From NCBI GenBank assembly GCA_009786295.1, contig WQTN01000131.1, forward strand, positions 1-16,913: a stretch of DNA of 16,913 nucleotides. Direction: 5' to 3'. The position numbers were made by a program, and so were the translations under genes. Every line of letters starts with the position of its first letter. Position 1 is the first letter of the stretch. Positions 1 through 7,081 of the stretch are shown piece after piece. The stretch comes from Methanomassiliicoccaceae archaeon (lineage in GTDB: Archaea; Thermoplasmatota; Thermoplasmata; Methanomassiliicoccales; Methanomethylophilaceae). The notes beneath the pieces were generated by a model. That model made no database searches. It saw only the letters and a list, made by a program, of their open reading frames with translations, and was not told the origin of the DNA.

Positions 1-1095
1 ATCAAAGTGTACAAACACTATCAGATCAAAGGATACCCTTTGGACATTGAGAACATCGTTTGCGACGGAGGGTACGGAAAGAACGAATTCGTAAAGACGA
101 GCAGGCCTCTCGTCGTCATAACCGCCCCCGGCCCCGGGAGCGGCAAGATGGCCGTGTGCCTCTCTCAGCTTTACCATGAGAATAAGAAAGGAGTATCGTC
201 AGGATACGCCAAGTTCGAGACATTCCCCATGTGGAACATGCCCCTCAAACATCCGGTGAACATCGCGTATGAGGCGGCGACAATCGACCTCGCCGATGTG
301 AACATGATAGATCCCTTCCATCTTGAAGCATACGGGGAAAGAGCGGTCAATTACAACAGGGACATAGAGATATTCCCGCTGCTGAACTCGATGCTGGAGA
401 TGATACTCGGGGAATCTCCGTACAAATCGCCTACGGACATGGGCGTGAACATGGCAGGATACTGCATAATCGATGACGAGGCGGTGTCCAAAGCTTCAAG
501 GCTGGAGGTGGTAAGGCGTTATTACGACCTCCTGAAAGAAAAGAAGCAGGGCATGGTATCCGATGAGATGGTCTCAAAAATGGAACTTCTCATGAAGAAT
601 GCCGCCATCACTCCTCAGGAACGCAAGGTCATCCCCGCTGTGACGAAGAGGGCAGAGGCCATCGGCCTGCCTGTTTCCGGCATAGAGCTGGAGAACGGCG
701 TGATAATAATCGGGAAGACATCCGCACTGCTCGGCGCGAGTTCGGCAATGATTCTTAACGCCCTCAAGACGATCGCCGGCATGGACGACAGCATAATGCT
801 GATCTCACCGAGCATATTGGAGCCCATACAGATGCTCAAGACCGAGAACCTCGGGTTCAAGAACACCAAGCTCCACGTGGACGAGATGCTCATCGCGCTG
901 TCGATATCCGCGCAGATCGACCCGGTAGCCAAGGCGGCTCTTGAGCAGCTCCCTAAACTGAGAGGGTGCGAGATGCATTCCTCGGTGATCCTGTCATCCG
1001 TGGACGAGTCCACCCTCAGGAGGCTGGGGCTCAATATAACATGCGAGCCGGTATATCTGAGCAATTCCCTTTATCAGGGTCAGCGCAAGATGTGA
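1..1095 (+). CDS. DUF1846 family protein, 5'-truncated by window edge
   Basis: The reading frame is open from base 1, so the N-terminus lies outside the window and the GTG at position 7 is probably internal. The visible 364 residues match the DUF1846 (PF08903) pattern as I know it: a TAPGPGSGK segment, then CLSQLYHENKKG, then KFETFPMWNMPLKHPVN, MIDPFHLEAYG and a YKSPTDMGVNMAG stretch. Family members are usually around 500 residues, so about 140 are missing upstream. The biochemical function of the family is not established to my knowledge; members are cytosolic and conserved in Firmicutes and some archaea. The gene ends with TGA and is followed by a 59-bp gap containing the promoter of the next operon. 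Family assignment is firm, function open. Confidence 0.9.
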   Translation: MKVYKHYQIKGYPLDIENIVCDGGYGKNEFVKTSRPLVVITAPGPGSGKMAVCLSQLYHENKKGVSSGYAKFETFPMWNMPLKHPVNIAYEAATIDLADVNMIDPFHLEAYGERAVNYNRDIEIFPLLNSMLEMILGESPYKSPTDMGVNMAGYCIIDDEAVSKASRLEVVRRYYDLLKEKKQGMVSDEMVSKMELLMKNAAITPQERKVIPAVTKRAEAIGLPVSGIELENGVIIIGKTSALLGASSAMILNALKTIAGMDDSIMLISPSILEPIQMLKTENLGFKNTKLHVDEMLIALSISAQIDPVAKAALEQLPKLRGCEMHSSVILSSVDESTLRRLGLNITCEPVYLSNSLYQGQRKM

Positions 1096-1119
1096 AGGAA
1101 GCGGAGCTCCGACCACATA

Positions 1120-1154
1120 ATAGTATAACTATGCCGTAAGCCTTACGTCATGAC
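1120..1154 (+). promoter_or_regulatory. Promoter and possible operator of the 4Fe-4S/ArsA pair
   Basis: A TATA-like AGTATAACT lies about 25-32 bp before the ATG at 1155, the distance expected for a leaderless archaeal transcript, and no Shine-Dalgarno sequence is visible. Between the TATA box and the start are two inverted repeats: CGTAAG-C-CTTACG (1135-1147) and GTCATGAC (1147-1154). A repressor bound there would block initiation. The TATA call is reasonable; the operator role is inference. Confidence 0.4.
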
Positions 1155-1838
1155 ATGGTAAAAGCCATTCTTATCGATGAATTCAAATGCGACGGCTGCG
1201 GGGTGTGTGTTGAAGCATGCCACGAGGGGGCGCTCGCCATCATCAACGGCAAAGCCAAAATGGTAAGGGAGGATTTCTGCGACGGCCTGGGTGACTGTCT
1301 GCCAGTCTGTCCAAGAGGAGCCATATCTTTTATCGAGGCATGCAGCTGTCAGGGGCAGGATGCCCCCGTGATCATAATGCCGGGAGTTTCGCAACCCAAT
1401 TCCACGCCCAAGGCGCTGGGACTGATCGATATGAACGAAGCGGGCTGCGGCGAACTGAGGCAATGGCCCATAAAGATAGGGCTGGTCTCGGCAGTCTCTC
1501 CGATCTTCAAAGGTGCCGATATGCTGCTGGCATCGGACTGTTCCGCCTTTGCGTATTCCAAGATACATGAGGACTTCATCAAAGGAAGGGCGGTAGTGAC
1601 GTTCTGCCCGAAGTTCGATGGGGGACACAGAGAAAAACTTATTGAGATATTGTCGAAGAACGATCCTAAAAGCCTTACCGTAGTGCGTATGACCGTGAAC
1701 TGCTGTTCCCTCGACAGCGTTGCCCGCGATGCGCTCAACAGGTCCGGAAAGAACATCCCCCTGCGGGTCCTGGTGATCGATCAGAGAGGAAGCATCAGAG
1801 AGGGCGGACAAAGACTGCAGCGGTGCGATAACATATGA
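1155..1838 (+). CDS. 4Fe-4S dicluster ferredoxin-domain protein
   Basis: A 227-aa cytosolic protein, probably an electron carrier or redox partner. The N-terminal 60 residues form a two-cluster ferredoxin domain: C12-x2-C15-x2-C18-x3-C22, then C42-x5-C48-x3-C52-P in the context CDGLGDCLPVCPRGAI. The longer spacing in the second motif is typical of the CDGLG-type subfamily. The remaining 170 residues carry further cysteines (an EACSCQG stretch, SDCSAF, VTFCPKFDG and a CC pair at TVNCCS), so extra metal or thiol chemistry is possible. No transmembrane segment is seen. The stop overlaps the next start in an ATGA tetranucleotide (1835-1838), so this gene is translationally coupled to the ArsA-like ATPase and probably works with it. 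The exact electron donor and acceptor cannot be read from the sequence. Confidence 0.9.
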   Translation: MVKAILIDEFKCDGCGVCVEACHEGALAIINGKAKMVREDFCDGLGDCLPVCPRGAISFIEACSCQGQDAPVIIMPGVSQPNSTPKALGLIDMNEAGCGELRQWPIKIGLVSAVSPIFKGADMLLASDCSAFAYSKIHEDFIKGRAVVTFCPKFDGGHREKLIEILSKNDPKSLTVVRMTVNCCSLDSVARDALNRSGKNIPLRVLVIDQRGSIREGGQRLQRCDNI

Positions 1839-3007
1839 GAACCATAATCTATAACGGAAAAGGTGGAGTGGGAAAGACATCGGTCGCAGCCGCGACGGCA
1901 CGCAGATGCGCAAAGATGGGACACCGTACGATCATAATGAGCGTCGACACGGCACATTCACTCGGTGATTCCCTTGATGTCAAACTGTCGTCCGAAATAA
2001 TGAACATCGAGAAGAACCTTGACGCTCTGGAACTGAACATCATCCATGAGATGAGGACGAAATGGTCCAGCATAAGGGATTACATTTCGGCGTTCATGCT
2101 GGCTCAGGGGGTTGAGGACATCTCTGCCGAAGAGATGGCCATTTTGCCCGGAATGGAAATGGCAGCCGCCTTGTTCTATGTTCTGCAGTTCAAGGACAGC
2201 GGAGAATATGACGTGGTGATAATCGACACGCCTCCGACGGGAGAGACCCTGAGGCTTCTCAGCTTCCCGGACGTATCGAATTGGTACATTGACAAACTGT
2301 TCTTGCTGCTGAAGAGGATAATACTGGTCGCAAGAGCGACAGTGGGGAAGATGATAGACCTTCCTCTGCCGTCAAAAGAGGTCATGAACAGCATAGAGGA
2401 CATGAAAAAGAGCATGGAAAGGGCCAAAGAGATACTGGAGGACCCGGAGAACACAACGATCAGACTTATCCTCAACCCGGAAAGGATGCCTATCAATGAG
2501 ACAATGAGGTCGTACACTTACCTCTGTCTTTACAACAAAACGGTGGAGTGCCTGATCGTGAACAAGGTGCTGCCGCCGGAAGTGGACGGGAACTTCATGA
2601 AAAGGAAACTCGAGGAGCAGGAATTCTACATGCAGATGATACATGAGGCATTCGACCCTCTGAAGATAATGTACGCATATCAGCTTCAGACGGAGCTGAG
2701 AGGGATCGATAACCTTGATGAGATGGCGGACATGATCTTCGGTGAGTCGGATCCGGCAGTGTCATACTCTAAGACGAGCCCCATGCGTTTCGAGACGGAG
2801 GACGGGATAGACAAACTGTACATCAAGATGCCGTTCGTAAAGATAGAGGAAATAGAACTGTTCAGAGGGAACAACAATTCTATAATAGTGAAAGCCGGCG
2901 ACCAGAAGAGGACGGTCGCGCTTCCGATGACCCTGGTCGACGCGGAAATGCTCGGCGCGGAGTTCGATAACGAGGATCTCATAGTCAAATTCAGGAGACC
3001 GAGATAA
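1835..3007 (+). CDS. ArsA/Get3-family ATPase with C-terminal Hsp20-like domain
   Basis: A 390-aa SIMIBI P-loop ATPase. The deviant Walker A motif GKGGVGKT is at residues 8-15, followed by the switch I-type VDTAHSLGDSLD and the switch II-type IIDTPPTGETLRLLSFP. The long helical insert is the client or metalloid region in this family. The CxxC zinc motif that links dimers of eukaryotic Get3 is absent: the corresponding NKVLPPEV segment is followed by a charged helix with no cysteines. The last 80 or so residues (from about PMRFETEDGIDKLYIKMPF) look like an alpha-crystallin/Hsp20-like beta domain, an architecture described for Get3d-type proteins. The sequence therefore fits protein targeting or holdase work better than arsenite efflux; no ArsB, ArsC or ArsR is nearby. 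It is coupled to the 4Fe-4S gene by ATGA overlap. Confidence 0.88.
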   Translation: MRTIIYNGKGGVGKTSVAAATARRCAKMGHRTIIMSVDTAHSLGDSLDVKLSSEIMNIEKNLDALELNIIHEMRTKWSSIRDYISAFMLAQGVEDISAEEMAILPGMEMAAALFYVLQFKDSGEYDVVIIDTPPTGETLRLLSFPDVSNWYIDKLFLLLKRIILVARATVGKMIDLPLPSKEVMNSIEDMKKSMERAKEILEDPENTTIRLILNPERMPINETMRSYTYLCLYNKTVECLIVNKVLPPEVDGNFMKRKLEEQEFYMQMIHEAFDPLKIMYAYQLQTELRGIDNLDEMADMIFGESDPAVSYSKTSPMRFETEDGIDKLYIKMPFVKIEEIELFRGNNNSIIVKAGDQKRTVALPMTLVDAEMLGAEFDNEDLIVKFRRPR

Positions 3008-3031
3008 GAACATCCCGGCTCTGAGAACGAG

Positions 3032-3092
3032 GAAACTTTTTAAGACATATGACCGCCCTTCGGTATCAATAGGAAGGCGGAAAGCGGAGGTG
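3032..3092 (+). promoter_or_regulatory. Promoter and RBS of the Met-rich coiled-coil gene
   Basis: GAAACTTTTTAAG (3032-3044) fits an archaeal BRE/TATA. A strong GGAGGTG Shine-Dalgarno (3086-3092) sits 5 nt before the ATG at 3098 and fixes that start. The gene can therefore be transcribed separately from the upstream ArsA gene, leaving an untranslated leader of roughly 30 nt. Confidence 0.5.
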
Positions 3093-3097
3093 TCAAA

Positions 3098-3619
3098 ATG
3101 AGCGAAGGTGGAAGAAGAAGCACGGATCCCGAACTGGAGAAGTTCCTCAGAGAGAACAAAGAGATGATGGAAAGGCTCTTCAGGGAGAACAAAGAGATGA
3201 TGGACAGATTCTTCAGGGAAGAGAAGGAACGCTTCAGGGGCGCATTTGATGAAGAGATGAAAAGAGCCGAAGCTTTTGCCGGAGAGAGGAAGGATAAAGC
3301 CAAGGATACTGCGCAAGAGGTGTACAACGCATTTACCGACCCGGAGGTGCAGAGGCATTTCATGGCCATGGGAATGGAGTTCATGATGGCAATGAGTGCC
3401 CTGATGAGCGCCATGCCGTTCCCGGACCAGATGAAAGATATGGCCAAAAAAGCCGAGGAAGCGAGGAAGAGCGCATCTGATAATTCCTCCAAAGCCGGCG
3501 CAGGCCGCAGCAAAGGGACGAAGTCTGCGGCACCGGAGAAGATAAACGTCGAACCCGCGCCGAAGAAGAAGCCCCAATCCAAGGCAAAGAGGTCTTCGGC
3601 AGACAGGGATGACAGTTAA
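3098..3619 (+). CDS. Hypothetical Met-rich coiled-coil protein
   Basis: A 173-aa protein I do not recognise as a named family. Residues 18-46 contain an 11-residue repeat, R-ENKEMMERLF, R-ENKEMMDRFF, R-EEKERF, which indicates a hendecad coiled coil. A charged helix follows. Residues 87-109 form a short amphipathic hydrophobic segment with 8 methionines in 18 positions (M89, M91, M93, M96, M97, M99, M103, M106). The C-terminal third (about 125-173) is low-complexity Lys/Ala/Ser/Pro and probably disordered. Met-rich helices of this kind bind hydrophobic clients in SRP54 M domains and Sgt2. Because the gene follows an ArsA/Get3-type ATPase, a client-binding co-chaperone role is an attractive inference, but no direct homology is claimed. 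It overlaps the AMMECR1 ORF by 11 nt if that gene starts at 3609. Confidence 0.8.
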   Translation: MSEGGRRSTDPELEKFLRENKEMMERLFRENKEMMDRFFREEKERFRGAFDEEMKRAEAFAGERKDKAKDTAQEVYNAFTDPEVQRHFMAMGMEFMMAMSALMSAMPFPDQMKDMAKKAEEARKSASDNSSKAGAGRSKGTKSAAPEKINVEPAPKKKPQSKAKRSSADRDDS

Positions 3620-4202
3620 GATGGAACTTGCGGACGGCACGGCCGCCGTTAAGGCGGCAAGGCGGTATGCGGAGGCCGAGACAAAGAAGGAAACCGCAGA
3701 GTACCCCCTTCCGGAAGGATTCTCGGAGAATAAAGGCGTCTTTGTCACGATATCCAAATATCCGTCAGGAGACCTGAGAGGGTGCATCGGATATCCGGAG
3801 CCGGTGCTCCCGCTCAAAGATGCGCTGGAACGGTCGGCGGTGGCCGCATGCCACGACCCGAGATTCAACAGTCTGATGTTCAGCGAGACCGGGGCATGCA
3901 TATTCGAGGTGACCGTTCTGACGGTCCCCCGTAAGATCATATATAAATCGCCGGAGGAACTTCTGTCGAAGATAGTTGTCGGCAGGGACGGATTGATAAT
4001 CACATACAAAGGCAGAAGAGGGCTCCTGCTCCCGCAGGTCCCTCTGGAATTCGGATGGGATGCGGAAAAGTTCCTGAGGCATCTTTCAATGAAAGCGGGA
4101 CTAGATCAAAATACTTGGAAGGATCCCGAGGCCGCAATAGAGTCTTTTAATGGGGAGATATTCACGGAAACATCACCCAGAGGAGAGGTTGTAAGGAAGT
4201 GA
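3609..4202 (+). CDS. AMMECR1-domain protein
   Basis: A 197-aa protein with the family hallmark LRGCIGY at residues 56-62, preceded by GVFVTI and followed by the ACHDPRFNSL and IFEVTVL blocks, GRDGLII and the LLLPQVP/W segment typical of AMMECR1 (PF01871). Length matches archaeal members (about 190-210). The domain is found across archaea and eukaryotes; its molecular function remains unsettled, with an enzyme-like pocket around the conserved Cys (C59 here). The start is ambiguous: ATG 3609 overlaps the previous gene by 11 nt, while ATG 3621 begins one base after its TAA stop. Neither has an unambiguous Shine-Dalgarno site, so reinitiation is plausible. It is followed after 1 nt by the pyrC start, so it is probably in one transcript with pyrC. 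Confidence 0.93.
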   Translation: MTVKMELADGTAAVKAARRYAEAETKKETAEYPLPEGFSENKGVFVTISKYPSGDLRGCIGYPEPVLPLKDALERSAVAACHDPRFNSLMFSETGACIFEVTVLTVPRKIIYKSPEELLSKIVVGRDGLIITYKGRRGLLLPQVPLEFGWDAEKFLRHLSMKAGLDQNTWKDPEAAIESFNGEIFTETSPRGEVVRK

Positions 4203-4203
4203 T

Positions 4204-5472
4204 GTGCTGAGTCTCGATCTTGTCGTATGCGGAAGAGCCTTCGTGAAGGGAGAGATAAAATACTCAGAGATAGGGATAACGGACGGAAAGATATCCGCTG
4301 TGAAAGGTTCCCTTGCCGGAGGAGAGAAAAGGATCGATGTTCCGGGCGGCGTCATATTCCCCGGGTTTGTGGACCCCCATGTTCATTTCAGGGATCCCGG
4401 GATGACCGAGAAAGAGGATTTTCTTTCCGGTACCCTTTCAGCGGTGCACGGAGGCGTCACATGCGTGTTGGACATGCCGAACACCATCCCGCCGGTGACG
4501 GATGTCAACTCCCTTCTTGAGAAAAAAGACCGCATCAAGGGCAGAGCGTACATTGATTATGGGCTGTTCGCCGCCGTGACGCCCGGATGCAATGCAGGCA
4601 TGATGGCACCTTTCGTCCCCGGATTCAAGCTTTTCATGGGGTCGACGACCGGAAAGATCCTGCTGAATGATGATGAAGAGATAAGATCGGCGGTCAAAGA
4701 TATATTGAGGACAGGCAAGAGGATAAGCGTCCATGCCGAGGACAACAGCATGATCGGCAGAGAGACGGAGAGGAACTGCAGAGACCATCTCAGGAACCGC
4801 CCAGTGGAAGCGGAGATAAATGCCCTTAGGAGGCTGTCGCGCTTCAAGGGCATGAAGATCAACATATGCCACAATACGAACGCAGAGAGCGTGGGTATGG
4901 CGAAAGAACTCGGTTTCACGACAGAGGTCACGATGCACCACCTTTTCTTCGAGCCCGAAAAGTTCTCATCATCTGAATACAAGGTGAACCCGCCGATAAG
5001 AAATACTGCCGTAAGGGACAAGCTGTATGAAGCCTTCATCAAAGGGAAGATATCTATGTTCGGCAGCGACCACGCCCCGCATACTCTTTCAGATAAATCC
5101 AAAGATTTCGACTCGGCGCCCAGCGGGATACCCGGGGTCGAGACGACGATACCTATAGCAATGAACATGGTAAGGAAGAACACAATACCTCTGGCACAAG
5201 CCGTATCAATGGGCTCGGAGACACCGGCTGCATCATTCGGAATGAAGAAAGGAAAGATAGAAGAGGGATACGATGCGGACCTTTCCGTGTTCGATACAAG
5301 GAAGTTCACGAACATCAGCGCAAGGGAGCTTCACAGCAAGGCCGGGCACTCTCCGTATGACGGCTGGGAAGCGGTGTTCCCGGAGCTGGTGATGGTAGGC
5401 GGAGAGATACAGATAGACAAAGGAGAATTCTGCGGAGATACGGTCGGGAGGGATGCATATGGCAAACTATGA
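4204..5472 (+). CDS. pyrC: Dihydroorotase, class I (pyrimidine biosynthesis)
   Basis: A 422-aa amidohydrolase that cyclises N-carbamoyl-aspartate to dihydroorotate in UMP synthesis. The start is GTG at 4204, one base after the AMMECR1 stop. The binuclear metal-site residues are all visible: H59 and H61 in DPHVHFRDPG, the presumptive carboxylated K142 in GFKLFMGST, H177 in SVHAED, H223 in ICHNTN and catalytic D289 in GSDHAPH. The DMPNT motif of dihydroorotases is present, and the C-terminal composite domain continues with the DADLSVFD block typical of cyclic amidohydrolases. The R in HFRDPG is the substrate-carboxylate ligand and favours dihydroorotase over hydantoinase or allantoinase. Its 3' end overlaps the next gene. 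Nothing suggests inactivation. Confidence 0.95.
   Translation: MLSLDLVVCGRAFVKGEIKYSEIGITDGKISAVKGSLAGGEKRIDVPGGVIFPGFVDPHVHFRDPGMTEKEDFLSGTLSAVHGGVTCVLDMPNTIPPVTDVNSLLEKKDRIKGRAYIDYGLFAAVTPGCNAGMMAPFVPGFKLFMGSTTGKILLNDDEEIRSAVKDILRTGKRISVHAEDNSMIGRETERNCRDHLRNRPVEAEINALRRLSRFKGMKINICHNTNAESVGMAKELGFTTEVTMHHLFFEPEKFSSSEYKVNPPIRNTAVRDKLYEAFIKGKISMFGSDHAPHTLSDKSKDFDSAPSGIPGVETTIPIAMNMVRKNTIPLAQAVSMGSETPAASFGMKKGKIEEGYDADLSVFDTRKFTNISARELHSKAGHSPYDGWEAVFPELVMVGGEIQIDKGEFCGDTVGRDAYGKL
5446..5452 (+). promoter_or_regulatory. Shine-Dalgarno site that decides the YkgJ-type start
   Basis: GGGAGGG inside the end of pyrC. Its GGAGG core (5447-5451) is 7 nt from the ATG at 5459 but only 1 nt from the ATG at 5453, so 5459 is the likely start of the next gene. 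Confidence 0.6.
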
Positions 5473-6577
5473 GGTTGATTATTCTGAAGTGATCGGAAAG
5501 AAAGCTGAATGCCCGGAAGGCTGCGGACTCTGCTGTCTGTGCCAACCGGAGGTCCTCAGCGAAGAGAGGCATTTCTTCGAGAGGAACCATTCAAAAAGCC
5601 TTGTCAGAAGCAAAGGCCCAGAACCGTACCTTGCGCTCGCACTGAAGAAAGGAAAAGGTTCCTGTGTGTTCCTCAACGGACGCAGATGTGCGGTCTACGA
5701 GAGCAGGCCCACCTACTGCAGGCAGTTCCCGTATCACATCTATGTCGGGGACAGAGTGAAGGTTGAACTGGACCTTTCATGCAGGGGCGTCTGGACAGGA
5801 AGAGGCACAGACGCTGAGTCGGAAGCAAAAGAAATAATTCTCAGGGCGGATGTCAGGATAAAAAAGGCTGTGAAAGAGGCCGGAGAAGTGTATTCGGAGT
5901 TCTATCACAACTGCAAAGAGGCCGGAGTAATGGGAGATCTGCCGGAGATCAGAGGCTCTGTCAGCAGGAATATCGATAAATTCACAGATCTGGCATATAT
6001 CAGCAAGGTGATGGAGGCCACCATGATGGAGCCGGTCATGGTCCTTGAGAACATAAAAGAAGGGCCGGCGGACCTCGAGGAGATACACGAAGCAGCAACG
6101 GCTGCTGCCATGGAGTCCATGTCCTCCGACGACCCTGTCAATGCGCCCGTATACTGCGGTGAGGACTGGAATTGGAACATCTTCCTTGCTGACGGCATCT
6201 CCGGAAAGATAGACTGGATGGTGCTTGATGACGAAGGCGATCTTGAAAAGAAGGGGACCGTCAAAGCAGAGGACATAAGAATAAAGCCCCTCGAGCCCGA
6301 AGGGGCGGAGGTCCTGAAAAGATACATCTCGATCCTCAACCAGAGGGACAGCTTCCTGGGGAATGTGTTCAGCCTTATGGACGCCACAGGCTACGAGGAC
6401 GATATGGCGAACGCATACTACGGGTGTCTTTCGACCACGATATTGGACCTCCTGTGGAGGGCATCCATGATCGACCATTTCATCGGAATGGGAATGGGAG
6501 AAAGGGGCATCAGGGAAGCCATAATCTTTTATGACATGGACAGACTTGACGCGCCGACGATCGGCGCTTTTGTCTGA
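5459..6577 (+). CDS. YkgJ-type zinc/iron-chelating cysteine-cluster protein
   Basis: A 372-aa protein when started at the second ATG, chosen from Shine-Dalgarno spacing. The N-terminal 110 residues show the CxxxCxxCC-type cluster of the YkgJ family (PF03692): C18, C22, C25, C26 and C28; then C69, C77 and C87 in the block CAVYESRPTYCRQFP; then C108 in LSCRG. Such domains bind Fe-S or Zn; substrates are mostly unknown. The remaining 260 residues are acidic and helical with no motif I recognise, so this is longer than minimal YkgJ proteins (about 100-250 aa). It overlaps the 3' end of pyrC by 14 nt and is likely co-transcribed. It could be an Fe-S redox or maturation factor, but the sequence does not settle this. 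Confidence 0.85.
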   Translation: MANYEVDYSEVIGKKAECPEGCGLCCLCQPEVLSEERHFFERNHSKSLVRSKGPEPYLALALKKGKGSCVFLNGRRCAVYESRPTYCRQFPYHIYVGDRVKVELDLSCRGVWTGRGTDAESEAKEIILRADVRIKKAVKEAGEVYSEFYHNCKEAGVMGDLPEIRGSVSRNIDKFTDLAYISKVMEATMMEPVMVLENIKEGPADLEEIHEAATAAAMESMSSDDPVNAPVYCGEDWNWNIFLADGISGKIDWMVLDDEGDLEKKGTVKAEDIRIKPLEPEGAEVLKRYISILNQRDSFLGNVFSLMDATGYEDDMANAYYGCLSTTILDLLWRASMIDHFIGMGMGERGIREAIIFYDMDRLDAPTIGAFV

Positions 6578-6679
6578 AGGGGGTTTCGGCAGAGTTTGTC
6601 TCTTTATCTATTATTAGAAAGCAAACACAAGCACGATACTTTCAAATAGTGTTTCTATTATGAAGCCTCAGTGAGATAA

Positions 6680-6895
6680 ATGATCAAGCCATTATCTGTT
6701 CTCAGTCAGTCGGCGAATAAGAATGTCATCGTCGAGTTAAAGGGAAAGAGAGAGTACCGAGGCGTACTTGATGGATACGACCCTCACATGAACATCGTGC
6801 TGAAAAACGCCGAAGAGTTCTACAACGGAGAATCCGTCAGGAAGGTCAGCCTGGTCATTGTACGCGGAGATAACGTAATTTACATTTCACCATAA
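6680..6895 (+). CDS. Sm-like archaeal protein (LSm)
   Basis: A 71-aa RNA-binding protein of the Sm fold. The Sm1 motif is visible as VIVELKGKREYRGVLDGYDPHMNIVL, with the invariant Asp, Met and Asn of the U-binding loop (DPHMN), and Sm2 as VIVRGDNVIYI. Archaeal LSm proteins form heptameric rings that bind U-rich RNA and take part in RNA and tRNA metabolism. The size is normal. It is preceded by a 100-bp AT-rich intergenic region with several weak TATA-like stretches, and followed by L37e after 13 nt, a pairing repeatedly seen in archaea. The ribosome site (GTGAG, just upstream) is weak. Confidence 0.96.
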   Translation: MIKPLSVLSQSANKNVIVELKGKREYRGVLDGYDPHMNIVLKNAEEFYNGESVRKVSLVIVRGDNVIYISP

Positions 6896-6908
6896 GGAGA
6901 AAGATACC

Positions 6909-7079
6909 ATGGGAACAGGAACACCAGCTCAGGGAAGGCATAACAAGTACAAGACCCACATACCCTGTCGCAGATGCGGAAAGCACTCCTACCACGCCAG
7001 AAGAGGAGTTTGTGCCTCATGCGGTTATGGGAAGACTGCAAAAATGAGATCCTACGTATGGGCTAAAGCCCGCGACTAA
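6909..7079 (+). CDS. rpl37e: 50S ribosomal protein L37e
   Basis: A 56-aa gene: ATG at 6909, TAA at 7077-7079, with an AAGGAGA ribosome site (6894-6900) overlapping the LSm stop codon. The protein starts MGTGTPAQGR and carries a zinc ribbon, C20-x2-C23 (CRRC) and C35-x2-C38 (CASC), in the context YHARRGVCASCGYGKTAKMR, typical of archaeal and eukaryotic L37e. The C-terminus is basic. The size matches archaeal members (about 55-62 aa). The close spacing to LSm upstream and purF (2 nt downstream) indicates one operon. Confidence 0.96.
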   Translation: MGTGTPAQGRHNKYKTHIPCRRCGKHSYHARRGVCASCGYGKTAKMRSYVWAKARD

Positions 7080-7081
7080 GG

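Noticed and set aside
2762..4009. 415-aa minus-strand open frame across ArsA, the coiled-coil gene and AMMECR1
   Set aside because: It is the shadow of three well-supported plus-strand genes, with low-complexity translation.
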